Source: Sphingopyxis sp. TUF1 (GTDB taxonomy: Bacteria; Pseudomonadota; Alphaproteobacteria; Sphingomonadales; Sphingomonadaceae). From it: DNA of 64,000 nt. Under the pieces are notes generated by a model. It was not told where the DNA came from. It did not search any database and saw nothing but the letters and a program-made list of their open reading frames with translations. Of this stretch, positions 51,849 through 60,439 are shown piece by piece (position 1 is the first letter of the stretch; the number at the start of each line of letters is the position of its first letter). The translations under genes and the position numbers were made by a program. Where the stretch lies: positions 1,674,001 through 1,738,000 of the forward strand of contig NZ_CP144683.1 in assembly GCF_036687315.1 (NCBI RefSeq). Reading direction: 5' to 3'.

Positions 51849-52912
51849 GCGCCGGCCTTTCGTGCAAAGTCCCACGCTTTTTCGGCGAGCGGGCGGACGC
51901 GCTCGGACATATCCTTCGCGTGCTGTGACGAAGCCGTCCCCTCGATCACGCGTTTCTTGATACCCTGGATGATGCCTGCGAGGCGGAAGAAGTTATAAGC
52001 GAAATACCAATTCATGTCGGGCACACCGTCGCGGCCGGTGGCGGCGCAATAGCGTTCGACCATTTCGTCGAGTTCGGGAATCCCCAGCGCCTTGCGGTCG
52101 ATATCCTCGACCCCCGAGCGCCCGCCATTCTCGGTGACCCACGCCATCGCGACATAGGTGAAATCGGCGAGCGGATCGCCCAGGGTGGACAGCTCCCAAT
52201 CGAGGACCGCCAGAACCTGCGGCCGGTCCTTGGCAAAGATCATATTGTCGATGCGATAATCGCCATGGACGACGCTGGTGCGCGTCTGCTCGGGCAACGT
52301 CGCTGGCAGCCACGCGATTAACTGCTCCATCTCGTCCATTGTTTCGGTTTCGGAGAGGCGATATTGCTTGGTCCAGCGATCGACCTGGCGCCCGAAATAA
52401 TTGCCGGGCTTGCCGAAATCGGCCAGCCCCGCCGCCTCGACGTCGACCTCGTGCAGCGCGGCGAGCGTGTCGATCATTGCCTCATAGGTCGCGCGGCGGT
52501 TTTCCGGCGTCGATCCGGGCATCGATCCGTCCCAGATTGTGTGACCATCGACCATGGACATGACGTAGAACCAGCTGCCGACCACCTCGTCGTCGGTGCA
52601 AAGCCCATATTGGCGCGCCACCGGAAAGCCCATCTTATGAAGCCCCGCCTGGACCTTATATTCGCGGTCGACCGCATGTGCCGACGGGAGCAGCGGGCCG
52701 AAGGGTTTGCGGCGCAGAACGTAATTTCCCGACGGCGCGGAAATCTTGTACGTCGGGTTCGACTGACCGCCGGCGAACTTGCTCTGCGTCAGCGGGCCCT
52801 TGAAGCCCTCGACATTGGCCTCCATCCACGCGGTCAGCTTCGCCTCGTCGAGCAGATCGGCGCCCGCGGGCGCGACGGTGCCGCTGAACGCCTTTTGCGC
52901 GTCGAGCGTCAT
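51845..52912 (-). CDS. Aminoglycoside phosphotransferase-fold kinase, ACAD10/11 N-domain (LvaA)-like
   Basis: A 355-aa protein-kinase-like APH-fold enzyme. The catalytic loop is VVHGDYRIDNMIFAKD and the metal-binding Asp is in VLAVLDWELSTLGDPLADF. KFAGGQSNPTYKISAPSGNYVLRRKPFG is the nucleotide-binding lobe typical of the kinase domain of ACAD10/ACAD11 and of LvaA in Pseudomonas putida. Those proteins phosphorylate 4-hydroxyacyl-CoA so that a partner acyl-CoA dehydrogenase can eliminate the phosphate. A matching dehydrogenase gene lies just upstream (54112-55401). Drug resistance is unlikely. It overlaps both neighbours by 4 bases. Confidence 0.85.
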   Translation of the reverse strand: MTLDAQKAFSGTVAPAGADLLDEAKLTAWMEANVEGFKGPLTQSKFAGGQSNPTYKISAPSGNYVLRRKPFGPLLPSAHAVDREYKVQAGLHKMGFPVARQYGLCTDDEVVGSWFYVMSMVDGHTIWDGSMPGSTPENRRATYEAMIDTLAALHEVDVEAAGLADFGKPGNYFGRQVDRWTKQYRLSETETMDEMEQLIAWLPATLPEQTRTSVVHGDYRIDNMIFAKDRPQVLAVLDWELSTLGDPLADFTYVAMAWVTENGGRSGVEDIDRKALGIPELDEMVERYCAATGRDGVPDMNWYFAYNFFRLAGIIQGIKKRVIEGTASSQHAKDMSERVRPLAEKAWDFARKAGA

Positions 52913-54000
52913 TGGTCGAACACGATCACCGACCGTGCGGCGTCGCCCTTTTTCATCTTGTCGAACCCTTCATTGATGCGTTCCAGTGGGATTGTCTCGG
53001 CGACGATCGAGTCGAGGTCGAGCAGGCCGCGCAGGTAAAAATCGACGAGCCGCGGAATGTCGACCGGGAAACGATTGCCGCCCATGATCGCGCCCTGCAA
53101 TTTCTTGCCCGAGAGCAGGTCCATCGCGCCAAGCCCGACCTTTTCGGTCAGTGGCATCATGCCCAGAATCGTCGCGGTGCCGCCACGGCGCAGCGACGCA
53201 ACCGCGAGGCTCGCCGACGCCGGACGCCCCACGGCCTCGATCGCATGGTCGACGCCGCCCTTCGAAATTTCGAGAATCTGCTTTGCGGCATTGGCGTCCA
53301 TCGCATCGACGACATCGGTCGCGCCCAGCTTCATCGCCAACGCGCGCTTTTCCGGCACCGGATCCGCCGCGATGATCCGCCCCGCGCCCGCGATCTTTGC
53401 AGCGTTGATCGTCGCCAGACCCACGCCGCCGCAGCCGACAACCGCGACCGTTTCGCCCGGCGTCACCTTGCACGCGTTGAAGATCGTCCCCGCGCCCGTT
53501 GTCACCGCGCAGCCGATCACCGCCGCGCGGTCGAGCGGCATGTCGGGGTTGATCGCGACGCACGCATGCTCGTGGACCAGCATTACCTCCGAAAAGGCGC
53601 TGAGGTTGAGCATCTGGTTCACCGGCGACCCGTCGGGGCGCGTGATGCGCGGCGCCGACCCCGCCGGCCGCCGCGTATCGCCGCCCATGCACAGCGACAT
53701 GCGCCCGGTGACGCAAAATTCGCAGTGGCCGCAGAAGGCCGACAGACAGGTAACCACCGCGTCGCCGACCTTGACCGTGCGCACTTCGCTGCCGACCGCC
53801 TCGACGATGCCCGCGGCTTCATGGCCGGGGATCGCGGGCAGCGGATGCGGATAGGCGCCGTCGATGAAATGCAGGTCCGAATGGCACAGCCCGCACGCCG
53901 CGGTGCGGATGCGCACCTCGTGCGGGCCGGGCTTGTCGATAACGACATCCTCGATGACGAGCGGCTTTCCCGGCTCGATCAGGATCGCGGCTTTGGTCAT
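52909..54000 (-). CDS. Zinc-dependent alcohol dehydrogenase, MDR family
   Basis: A 363-aa medium-chain dehydrogenase. The catalytic zinc site starts at CGLCHSDLHFIDGAYPHPLP and PGHEAAGIVEAVG. The structural zinc is held by the four cysteines of CLSAFCGHCEFCVTGRMSLC, and the Rossmann motif is VAVVGCGGVGLATINAAKIA. It resembles class III-like/NDMA-dependent alcohol dehydrogenases. Oxidation of an alcohol or hydroxyacyl intermediate in this catabolic cluster is likely. Its stop overlaps the phosphotransferase ATG by 4 bases; repeat C3 separates it from the acyl-CoA dehydrogenase gene. Confidence 0.88.
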   Translation of the reverse strand: MTKAAILIEPGKPLVIEDVVIDKPGPHEVRIRTAACGLCHSDLHFIDGAYPHPLPAIPGHEAAGIVEAVGSEVRTVKVGDAVVTCLSAFCGHCEFCVTGRMSLCMGGDTRRPAGSAPRITRPDGSPVNQMLNLSAFSEVMLVHEHACVAINPDMPLDRAAVIGCAVTTGAGTIFNACKVTPGETVAVVGCGGVGLATINAAKIAGAGRIIAADPVPEKRALAMKLGATDVVDAMDANAAKQILEISKGGVDHAIEAVGRPASASLAVASLRRGGTATILGMMPLTEKVGLGAMDLLSGKKLQGAIMGGNRFPVDIPRLVDFYLRGLLDLDSIVAETIPLERINEGFDKMKKGDAARSVIVFDQ

Positions 54001-54016
54001 AATATTTCCCTCAAAG

Positions 54017-54105
54017 CCGTTCGTGCTGAGCTTGTCGAAGCACCGTTCTTTCTTCTTCGGTCGTCAAAGACAAGAACGGCCCTTCGACAGGTTCAGGGCG
54101 AACGG
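54017..54105. repeat. Palindromic repeat family C, copy 3
   Basis: Inverted repeat with arms CCGTTCGTGCTGAGCTTGTC and CAGGTTCAGGGCGAACGG and inner GAAGCACCGTTCTT and AAGAACGGCCCTTC, in the gap between the acyl-CoA dehydrogenase stop and the alcohol dehydrogenase start. Confidence 0.85.
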
Positions 54106-54111
54106 CGACTG

Positions 54112-55401
54112 TTAACGCGAAATCCCGATATCGCCCGACGAAAAGCCGGGATCGGCCGCGGGCGAATGTTTCGCAAACTCGATCCGCGCGATTGCGCGTG
54201 CGTGCACCTCGTCGGGACCGTCGGCGATGCGCAGCGTGCGCTGGTGGGCATAGGCCTTGGCCAGCCCGAAATCCTCGCTGACGCCGCCCGCGCCATGCGC
54301 CTGGATCGCATCGTCGATGATTTGCAGCGCCATGGTCGGCGCCTGCACCTTGATCATCGCGATCTCGGCCGCGGCCGACTTGTTGCCGATCTTGTCCATC
54401 ATGTCGGCGGCCTTCAGGCACAAAAGGCGCGTCATTTCGATGTCGATCCGCGCGCGTGCGATCCGCTGTTCCCAGATGCTGTGCTCGGCGATCGTCTTGC
54501 CGAAGGCAACGCGCGACTGGAGCCGCTTGCACATTTTTTCCAGCGCCTCTTCGGCGACGCCGATTGTACGCATGCAGTGATGGATACGCCCCGGCCCGAG
54601 GCGCCCCTGCGCGATCTCGAACCCGCGCCCTTCGCCGAGCAGCATCGCCTCCTCGGCATTGACGCGTACATCCCTCATCTCGATTTCCATATGGCCGTGC
54701 GGCGCATCGTCGTAACCGAAAACAGGCAGGTGGCGCTTAATATTGATCCCTGGCGCGTCGAGCGGCACGACCAGCATCGACTGCTGCGCGTGACGCTTGG
54801 CGCCGAAATCGGTCTTGCCCATCACGATCGCTACCGAGCAGCGCGGATCGCCCGCGCCCGACGACCACCATTTGGTGCCGTTGATGACATAGTCGCTGCC
54901 GTCGCGCTCGATCCGCGTCTCGATATTCGTCGCGTCGGACGAGGCAACCTGCGGCTCGGTCATCAGAAAGGCCGAGCGGATTTCGCCATTCATCAGCGGC
55001 TTCAGATATTTGTCCTTCTGCGCGCGCGTGCCATAACGGTGGAACACTTCCATATTGCCGGTGTCGGGCGCCGAGCAGTTGAAGACCTCGCTCGCAAAGC
55101 CGATGCGCCCCATCTCCTCGGCGCAGAGCGCATATTCAAGGTTGGTGAGGCCGGGCCCTTCGAACTCGAACGTCTCGTCGACATGATGGTGCGCGGCGCT
55201 GCGCGGCGGCATGAACAGGTTCCAGATGCCCGCGGCTTTCGCCTCGGCCTTCAAATCCTCGACGACCTGGATGACCTTCCAGCGCTCGCCCTCAGCATCC
55301 TGTTCATAATAGGTCGGCACCGCCGGGCGCACCTTGCGTTCGATGAACTCGCGCACGCGGCCCTGCCAATGCTTCTGCCGTTCGGTGAGATCGAAATCCA
55401 T
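54112..55401 (-). CDS. Acyl-CoA dehydrogenase, ACAD10/11 (LvaC)-like
   Basis: A 429-aa acyl-CoA dehydrogenase. It has the FAD motif [40 protein letters not shown], and a C-terminus with [20 protein letters not shown] followed by [20 protein letters not shown]. The DGPDEVH tail is characteristic of the ACAD10/ACAD11 branch, where it replaces the EGT catalytic segment. The APH-fold kinase usually fused to such proteins is encoded separately downstream, as in LvaA/LvaC. The start at 55401 ([12 protein letters not shown]) follows AAGGGAAGGA; a palindromic operator lies just beyond. Confidence 0.88.
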   Translation of the reverse strand: MDFDLTERQKHWQGRVREFIERKVRPAVPTYYEQDAEGERWKVIQVVEDLKAEAKAAGIWNLFMPPRSAAHHHVDETFEFEGPGLTNLEYALCAEEMGRIGFASEVFNCSAPDTGNMEVFHRYGTRAQKDKYLKPLMNGEIRSAFLMTEPQVASSDATNIETRIERDGSDYVINGTKWWSSGAGDPRCSVAIVMGKTDFGAKRHAQQSMLVVPLDAPGINIKRHLPVFGYDDAPHGHMEIEMRDVRVNAEEAMLLGEGRGFEIAQGRLGPGRIHHCMRTIGVAEEALEKMCKRLQSRVAFGKTIAEHSIWEQRIARARIDIEMTRLLCLKAADMMDKIGNKSAAAEIAMIKVQAPTMALQIIDDAIQAHGAGGVSEDFGLAKAYAHQRTLRIADGPDEVHARAIARIEFAKHSPAADPGFSSGDIGISR

Positions 55402-55416
55402 CGCGCTATCCTTCCC

Positions 55417-55432
55417 TTTACGTTTACGTAAA
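55417..55432. promoter_or_regulatory. Putative palindromic operator, acyl-CoA regulon site 2
   Basis: TTTACGTTTACGTAAA, with perfect 6-base arms, sits 15 bases upstream of the acyl-CoA dehydrogenase ATG and next to its Shine-Dalgarno element. It resembles motifs I recall for LiuR/PsrA-type regulators of branched-chain and fatty acid use. Confidence 0.65.
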
Positions 55433-55511
55433 CCCTTGGACCGATTCGGCGGCCTTGCCAAGTCCTGCGGTCCGAAAATTACCTCATTTGGTCACGCCGC
55501 GCAGTTTTCGC

Positions 55512-56972
55512 TCACGGATGCGCCCCGCTTGCATCGGGTTCGGCGCGTGCCGCGTCGCTCAATATCGCAAGCCGCGCTTCATGGTCGGCGCGCGAAATGG
55601 GAAAGCGGCGCATCACGATCAGCCCCAGCGTCCCGATGACGAGGATCGCGAGCGCATAGCCGAGCGCGAGGTTGCCGAGCACATCGCTGCCCACCTCACC
55701 CGGCTTCGCATTCGCCGGAAAGGCCGCGAGCGACAGGATCAGCCCCGCGACAAAGATGCCGATGCCCGTCGCGCATTTCTGCATGAAGAAATAGCCCGCG
55801 AAGAACAGTCCTTCGGACCGCCGCCCGGTTTCGCTCTGCGATGCCTCGACGACATCGGCCATCATCGACGACGACAGGATCATCAGGATGATCGAAAACG
55901 TATTGCTGACGAACACCAGCGCGAACATCGCCGCGACGCTGGGCTTGCCGGGCAGGCCAGGGAAAATGCCCTGGATATAGGCGAAATAGATGCCGCTGTT
56001 GACGAGCAGCGCGACCGCGCCGGCAAAGATCGCGCCGTCGCGCTTGCCGAGCCGCGCCGAGATCGGCGCAACCAGAATGAACGCCGCAATCATCGTCGCA
56101 AAGAGCAGGAAGACATAAGCGACCATCTCGCTCTGCGTGAACTGCCAGAAAAAGCCGAGCAGATAATTGTTCATCGAAAATGTGATGCCCTGATTGACGA
56201 AGCCGAACAGCGCCGCGAAGATCAGCCACAGAAAGGCGCGGTTCGACAGCGTGTCGCGCATTTCGCCGAGCACCTGCCGCAGCGTTGTTCTGGGTTTGAC
56301 GTCGGCGACGTTCGACACCGCGATGCGCTTGTGCTGCCCCGCCGCGGACAGCATCACCGCCCCCGCCATGAGCAGCGCGCCGGTCAGCGCATAGGGGAAA
56401 TAGCCGTCGGGATCGACGAGCCCCTTCGCGCCGCCGAAAAAGACCCCGTAAGCGAGCAGCAGGATCAGCAGCCCGCCGCCCCAGCCGAACAGGAAGCGGT
56501 AGCGCATCACCGCGGTGCGCTCGTCATAATCGGCGGTGAGCTCGGGGACGATCGCGACCGACGGCACTTCGCACATCGACACGAGCGAGCGCACGATGAT
56601 CGCAAAACCGATCAGCCAGGCGACGGTCATCGTGTCGCTCATTTCGGGCGGGTTCCACAGCAGCATCCACATGATCGCCAGCGGAATCGGCGCACCGTAG
56701 AGCCAGGGCAGGCGGCGGCCCCAGCGGCTGCGCGTGCGGTCGGTCAGCTCGCCGATCACCGGGTCGACAAAGGCGTCGGCGATCAGCGCGACCATGATTG
56801 CGGCGCCGACGATCCCCGCGTCGAGCCCGATCACCTGATTGTAGAACAGCAGCAGGAAGGTCGAAAAGCCGTTGTCCTTGACGCCATAGGCGATGCTGCC
56901 CAGCCCGTGCATGGCCTTCAGCCAGACGGGCAGGCGTTCGGGACGCGGAACTGCCGCGCTGGCCGCGTTCAC
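55512..56972 (-). CDS. MFS transporter, GPH (glycoside-pentoside-hexuronide):cation symporter type
   Basis: A 486-aa 12-TM transporter. The motifs YNQVIGLDAGIVGAAIMVAL, DAFVDPVIGELTDRTRSRWG and RRLPWLYGAPIPLAIMWML define the GPH branch, and the later SMMADVVEASQSETGRRSEG is its second-half signature. In sphingomonads such transporters also appear in clusters for lipids and aromatic acids, so the substrate here may be an acid of this catabolic region rather than a sugar. The GTG at 56972 overlaps the SDR stop as GTGA; the frame upstream of it is an overprint of the SDR gene. Confidence 0.88.
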   Translation of the reverse strand: MNAASAAVPRPERLPVWLKAMHGLGSIAYGVKDNGFSTFLLLFYNQVIGLDAGIVGAAIMVALIADAFVDPVIGELTDRTRSRWGRRLPWLYGAPIPLAIMWMLLWNPPEMSDTMTVAWLIGFAIIVRSLVSMCEVPSVAIVPELTADYDERTAVMRYRFLFGWGGGLLILLLAYGVFFGGAKGLVDPDGYFPYALTGALLMAGAVMLSAAGQHKRIAVSNVADVKPRTTLRQVLGEMRDTLSNRAFLWLIFAALFGFVNQGITFSMNNYLLGFFWQFTQSEMVAYVFLLFATMIAAFILVAPISARLGKRDGAIFAGAVALLVNSGIYFAYIQGIFPGLPGKPSVAAMFALVFVSNTFSIILMILSSSMMADVVEASQSETGRRSEGLFFAGYFFMQKCATGIGIFVAGLILSLAAFPANAKPGEVGSDVLGNLALGYALAILVIGTLGLIVMRRFPISRADHEARLAILSDAARAEPDASGAHP

Positions 56973-57826
56973 GCTCCGGCCCCGGCCTTGGCGGCCTCCT
57001 CCATCGCCGCCAGCGCGTCGAACATTCCCGGCGTTTCGGGATCCCATGCGTGGCGCTGACCGATGGTCAGCCCGCCGTCGACGAGCAGGTGCGTGCCGGT
57101 CATGAAGCTCGACTCGTCGCTCGCGAGATAGGCGACGGCATTGGCAATATCCTCGGGCTGGCCGCCGCGCGCGACGGGCTGCGCCTGCGCGCTCATCCCG
57201 GCGATGATCGCGTTCGCCTCTGCCTTCATCGCTTCGGGCACGTCGAGCGACGCGGCAAAGATGTTGGTGTTGATAAAGCCGGGGCAGATGGCGTTGACGC
57301 GGATGCCATAGCGCGCGAGGTCGGTCGCCGCGACTTTGCTGAGGTGCAGCACGCCCGCCTTGGCCACCGCATAGGCGATCGGCGAATAGCCCGCGCCCAG
57401 CGCCGCGACGCTCGCCGTGTTGACGATGCTGGCGCCTTTGCGGCCCTTCATATGCGGTGCGGCATAACGGATGCCCATCGCGACCGATTTCAGCACGAGG
57501 TCCATCGTCCGGTCCCAGCCTTCGGGCGTAATCTCGTCGATCGGCGCGCGGTCGCCGCCCGCGGCGGCATTGTTGAACACGATGTCGATGCCGCCGCCCT
57601 TCGCCGCCGCTTCGTTCATCAATGCTTCGATGTCGGCGGGCACGGTTACGTCGCAGCGGACGAAATCGATCTTGCCGTTCGATGCTTCGGCGAGCGCGCG
57701 TCCGCCCGCTTCGTCGATGTCGGCGGCAAAGACATGCGCGCCTTCGCCCGCCAGCTTCAGCACCGCCGCCTTGCCGATTCCCGACGCGGCACCCGTGACG
57801 ACGGCAATCTTGCCCGCGAATCGCAT
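56969..57826 (-). CDS. Short-chain dehydrogenase/reductase
   Basis: A 285-aa SDR with VVTGAASGIGKAAVLKLAGE, an Asp after strand 2 (FAADIDEAGG) that suggests NAD use, NNAAAGGDRAPIDE in place of NNAG, and the active site YAVAKAGVLHLSKVAA. It is first in a two-gene unit with the GPH transporter (GTGA overlap). I chose the ATG at 57826, which has GGGAG eight bases upstream; a GTG immediately before it would add one residue. Substrate unknown, probably an alcohol or hydroxyacyl-CoA. Confidence 0.83.
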   Translation of the reverse strand: MRFAGKIAVVTGAASGIGKAAVLKLAGEGAHVFAADIDEAGGRALAEASNGKIDFVRCDVTVPADIEALMNEAAAKGGGIDIVFNNAAAGGDRAPIDEITPEGWDRTMDLVLKSVAMGIRYAAPHMKGRKGASIVNTASVAALGAGYSPIAYAVAKAGVLHLSKVAATDLARYGIRVNAICPGFINTNIFAASLDVPEAMKAEANAIIAGMSAQAQPVARGGQPEDIANAVAYLASDESSFMTGTHLLVDGGLTIGQRHAWDPETPGMFDALAAMEEAAKAGAGA

Positions 57827-57936
57827 CACCCATTCTCCCGTTTTCTTTTGCCACTTAGCTTAGGCGCCAAAGGACACGCGTCAACGGCGGTCAATCCGAC
57901 GCTACGGCGCCGTAACGGCAGGTGCGCACCTCCAAG

Positions 57937-57952
57937 TTGACGCTTGCGTAAA
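57937..57952. promoter_or_regulatory. Putative palindromic operator, acyl-CoA regulon site 3
   Basis: TTGACGCTTGCGTAAA, 46 bases upstream of the first gene of the paired acyl-CoA dehydrogenases. It keeps the ACG-N4-CGT core of the site at 55417-55432. Confidence 0.6.
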
Positions 57953-57998
57953 GCGGCCAAGCGGACGTAGGTTTGCGGGCAGAAGAGGAGCCAAAAGG

Positions 57999-59180
57999 AT
58001 GAGCGAACTGGACGCTTTCCGCACCGAGGTGCGCGAATGGCTGGAGGCCAATTGTCCCCCCGAAATGCGCGAGCCGATCCGCGACGAGGACGACGTCTGC
58101 TGGGGCGGGCGCAAATGGGTGTTCAAGAATGACGCGCAAAAGGCCTGGCTCGAAGCCTGCGTGTCCAAGGGCTATACCGTTCCCGACTGGCCCAAGGCCT
58201 ATGGCGGCGCCGGCCTGACCCCCGAACAGACCAAGATCCTCAAACAGGAAATGAAGCGCATCAAGGCGCGTTCGCCGCTCGACAGCTTCGGCATCTGGAT
58301 GCTCGGCCCCGCGCTGCTGCAATTCGGCACCGAGGAACAGAAGGTCCATTATCTGAACCAGATCGCGCGTGGCGAAATCCGCTGGTGCCAGGGTTATAGC
58401 GAACCCGGATCGGGCAGCGACCTCGTCAGTTTGCAAACCTTCGGCGAAGACAAGGGCGACCATTGGGTCGTCAACGGGTCGAAAATCTGGACCAGCTACG
58501 CCGACAAGGCCGACTGGATCTTCTGCCTCGTGCGCACCGACAAGGCGAACAAATATCAGGGCATCACCTTCATGCTCTTCGACATGGAGAGCCCCGGCGT
58601 CACCACCAAGCCGATCCTGCTGATTTCGGGCAATTCGCCCTTCTGCGAAACCTTCTTCGACGATGTGAAGGTGCCCAAGACGCAGTTCATCGGCGAGATC
58701 AACCGCGGCTGGGACGTCGCCAAATATCTGCTCGGCCACGAACGCGAGATGATCTCGGGCGGCGGCGCGGGCGGCGACATGGTCAGCATCGGCGGCGCCT
58801 TTGCCAAGGTGTTCGGCAAGAATGCCGCGGGCGAACTCGACGATCCGATCCTGCGCGCGGAAATGGCGGCCTTCGATACCGACGTCTTTGCCTATCGCGC
58901 GATGGGCGAGCGGTTCATGGACATGTGGAAAACCGGCCGCGCGCATCCGGCGTCGTCGAACATGATGAAATATGTCGGCACCGAACTCAACAAGCGCCGC
59001 CACGAACTGGTGATGTCGGGCGGCGGCAGCGACGCGCTCGAATGGGACAGCGAAGAAAGCAAGGGCGGCGCCCGCGCGCGCAGCTGGCTTCGCACCAAGG
59101 CCAATTCGATCGAAGGCGGGACGAGCGAAGTCATGCTCAATGTCATCGCCAAGCGTATCCTCGATCTGCCCGGAGCCTGA
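57999..59180 (+). CDS. Acyl-CoA dehydrogenase, putative catalytic subunit of a heteromeric pair
   Basis: A 393-aa acyl-CoA dehydrogenase with QGYSEPGSGSDLVSLQTFG (FAD and substrate contacts), WVVNGSKIWTSYADKADWIF, and a C-terminal SIEGGTSEVMLNVIAKRIL that keeps the Glu expected for catalysis. It lies 3 bases before a second dehydrogenase gene. Adjacent pairs of this type form alpha2-beta2 enzymes in steroid and cholesterol side-chain degradation. The substrate here is unknown but likely bulky or branched. A palindromic operator precedes it. Confidence 0.88.
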   Translation: MSELDAFRTEVREWLEANCPPEMREPIRDEDDVCWGGRKWVFKNDAQKAWLEACVSKGYTVPDWPKAYGGAGLTPEQTKILKQEMKRIKARSPLDSFGIWMLGPALLQFGTEEQKVHYLNQIARGEIRWCQGYSEPGSGSDLVSLQTFGEDKGDHWVVNGSKIWTSYADKADWIFCLVRTDKANKYQGITFMLFDMESPGVTTKPILLISGNSPFCETFFDDVKVPKTQFIGEINRGWDVAKYLLGHEREMISGGGAGGDMVSIGGAFAKVFGKNAAGELDDPILRAEMAAFDTDVFAYRAMGERFMDMWKTGRAHPASSNMMKYVGTELNKRRHELVMSGGGSDALEWDSEESKGGARARSWLRTKANSIEGGTSEVMLNVIAKRILDLPGA

Positions 59181-59183
59181 CCC

Positions 59184-60302
59184 ATGCCCTTGTACCACAA
59201 TGACGACCAGACGATGCTCAAGGACAGCGTCGCGCCCTTCGTCGCCGAACAGGCGCCGGTGTCGCATCTGCGTAAACTCCGCGACAGTGCCGACGCCACC
59301 GGCTTCTCGCGCGACCTCTGGGCGCAGTTTACCGAAATGGGCCTGCCCGGAATGCTCGTTCCCGAGGCGCACGGCGGGCTCGGCATGGGGCATATCGAGG
59401 CAGGGATCGTGCTCGAGGAAATCGGCCGCAACCTGACCCCGTCGCCGTTTCTCGCGACCAGCGTCGGCGCGGTCGCCGCGCTGGCCAAGGCGGGCGGGAC
59501 GCAGGCGGGTCGCTGGCTCCCCGCGATCGCATCGGGCGAGGCAATCATCGCGCTCGCGATCGACGAGGGCGCGAAGCACCGCCCCGATCGCATCGCCACC
59601 ACCGCGACGCGCGCCGGGAATGGCTTCCGCCTCGACGGCAAGAAAAGCTTCGTCCTCCACGGTCATGTCGCCGACATGAGCATTGTCGCGGCGAAAACCG
59701 ACGGCGGCATCACTTTGTTCGCGGTGCCGAAGGATGCGAAAGGGGTCTCCGCCGATCCGCGCCGCCTGGTCGACTCCAGCCTTGCGAGCCACGTCACCCT
59801 CGACGGGGTCGAGGTCGATGCCGACGCGGTCATCGGCGAGGTCGATGCGGGCGGCGAAATCCTCGACGCGCTGCTCGCCGCCACCCGCACCGGTGCCGCC
59901 GCCGAAATGGTCGGCGTCGGGCAGGGCGCGATGGACATGACTGTCACCTACCTCAAGGAACGGAAGCAGTTCGGCAAGCTGATCGGCGAGTTCCAGGGGC
60001 TCCAGCACCGCGCCGCGCATCTCTATGGCGAAATGGAAGTCGCGCGCGCCACGGTGATGAAGGCGCAGCAGCTGCTCGACGAGGGCAGCGAAGGGGCGAA
60101 GCTGATGGTCTCGGTCGCCAAGGCCAAGGCCGGGCGTGCCGCCAATCTCGCGGTGCGCGAGGGTGTGCAGATGCACGGCGGCATCGGCATGACCGACGAA
60201 TATGACATCGGCCTCTACATGAAACGCGACCGCGCGCTCGCCGAATATATGGGCGACGTGCATTATCACATCGACCAAGTGGCGCGGATGAACGGCTACT
60301 AA
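59184..60302 (+). CDS. Acyl-CoA dehydrogenase-like protein, putative non-catalytic partner subunit
   Basis: A 372-aa acyl-CoA dehydrogenase-fold protein with divergent motifs. The N-terminal helix domain is present (MPLYHNDDQTMLKDSVAPFV), and the middle beta domain has DGKKSFVLHGHVADMSIVAA. Where catalytic members read EGT, this protein reads MGD (ALAEYMGDVHYHIDQVA), so the catalytic Glu is missing. Together with its place 3 bases after another dehydrogenase gene, this supports a structural subunit in a heterotetramer. Repeat F follows the stop. Confidence 0.85.
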   Translation: MPLYHNDDQTMLKDSVAPFVAEQAPVSHLRKLRDSADATGFSRDLWAQFTEMGLPGMLVPEAHGGLGMGHIEAGIVLEEIGRNLTPSPFLATSVGAVAALAKAGGTQAGRWLPAIASGEAIIALAIDEGAKHRPDRIATTATRAGNGFRLDGKKSFVLHGHVADMSIVAAKTDGGITLFAVPKDAKGVSADPRRLVDSSLASHVTLDGVEVDADAVIGEVDAGGEILDALLAATRTGAAAEMVGVGQGAMDMTVTYLKERKQFGKLIGEFQGLQHRAAHLYGEMEVARATVMKAQQLLDEGSEGAKLMVSVAKAKAGRAANLAVREGVQMHGGIGMTDEYDIGLYMKRDRALAEYMGDVHYHIDQVARMNGY

Positions 60303-60307
60303 TCTTA

Positions 60308-60421
60308 TCCCCTCCCGCTTGCGGGAGGGGCAGCGAGACTTGCGAGCTTGCTCGCTAGTCGCAGCGGGGAGGGCATCGAGAGCCCACATGCCCCACCCCA
60401 ACCCTCCCCTGAAGGGGAGGG
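60308..60421. repeat. Intergenic palindromic repeat (family F)
   Basis: A multi-hairpin unit: CCCCTCCCGCTTGCGGGAGG at its left, GCGAGCTTGCTCGC in the middle and CCTCCCCTGAAGGGGAGG at the right. It fills the gap before the SDR gene at 60440. Only this copy is visible in the window. Confidence 0.75.
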
Positions 60422-60439
60422 AGCAAAAAGGATAAGACA

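Noticed and set aside
51845..52912. An aminoglycoside resistance gene.
   Set aside because: The APH fold is present, but the sequence is of the acyl-CoA-associated ACAD10/11 kinase type and the genes around it are catabolic.
56973..57854. An N-terminal extension of the GPH transporter frame (780 codons in all).
   Set aside because: It overprints the SDR gene in another frame. The transporter homology begins at the GTG at 56972.
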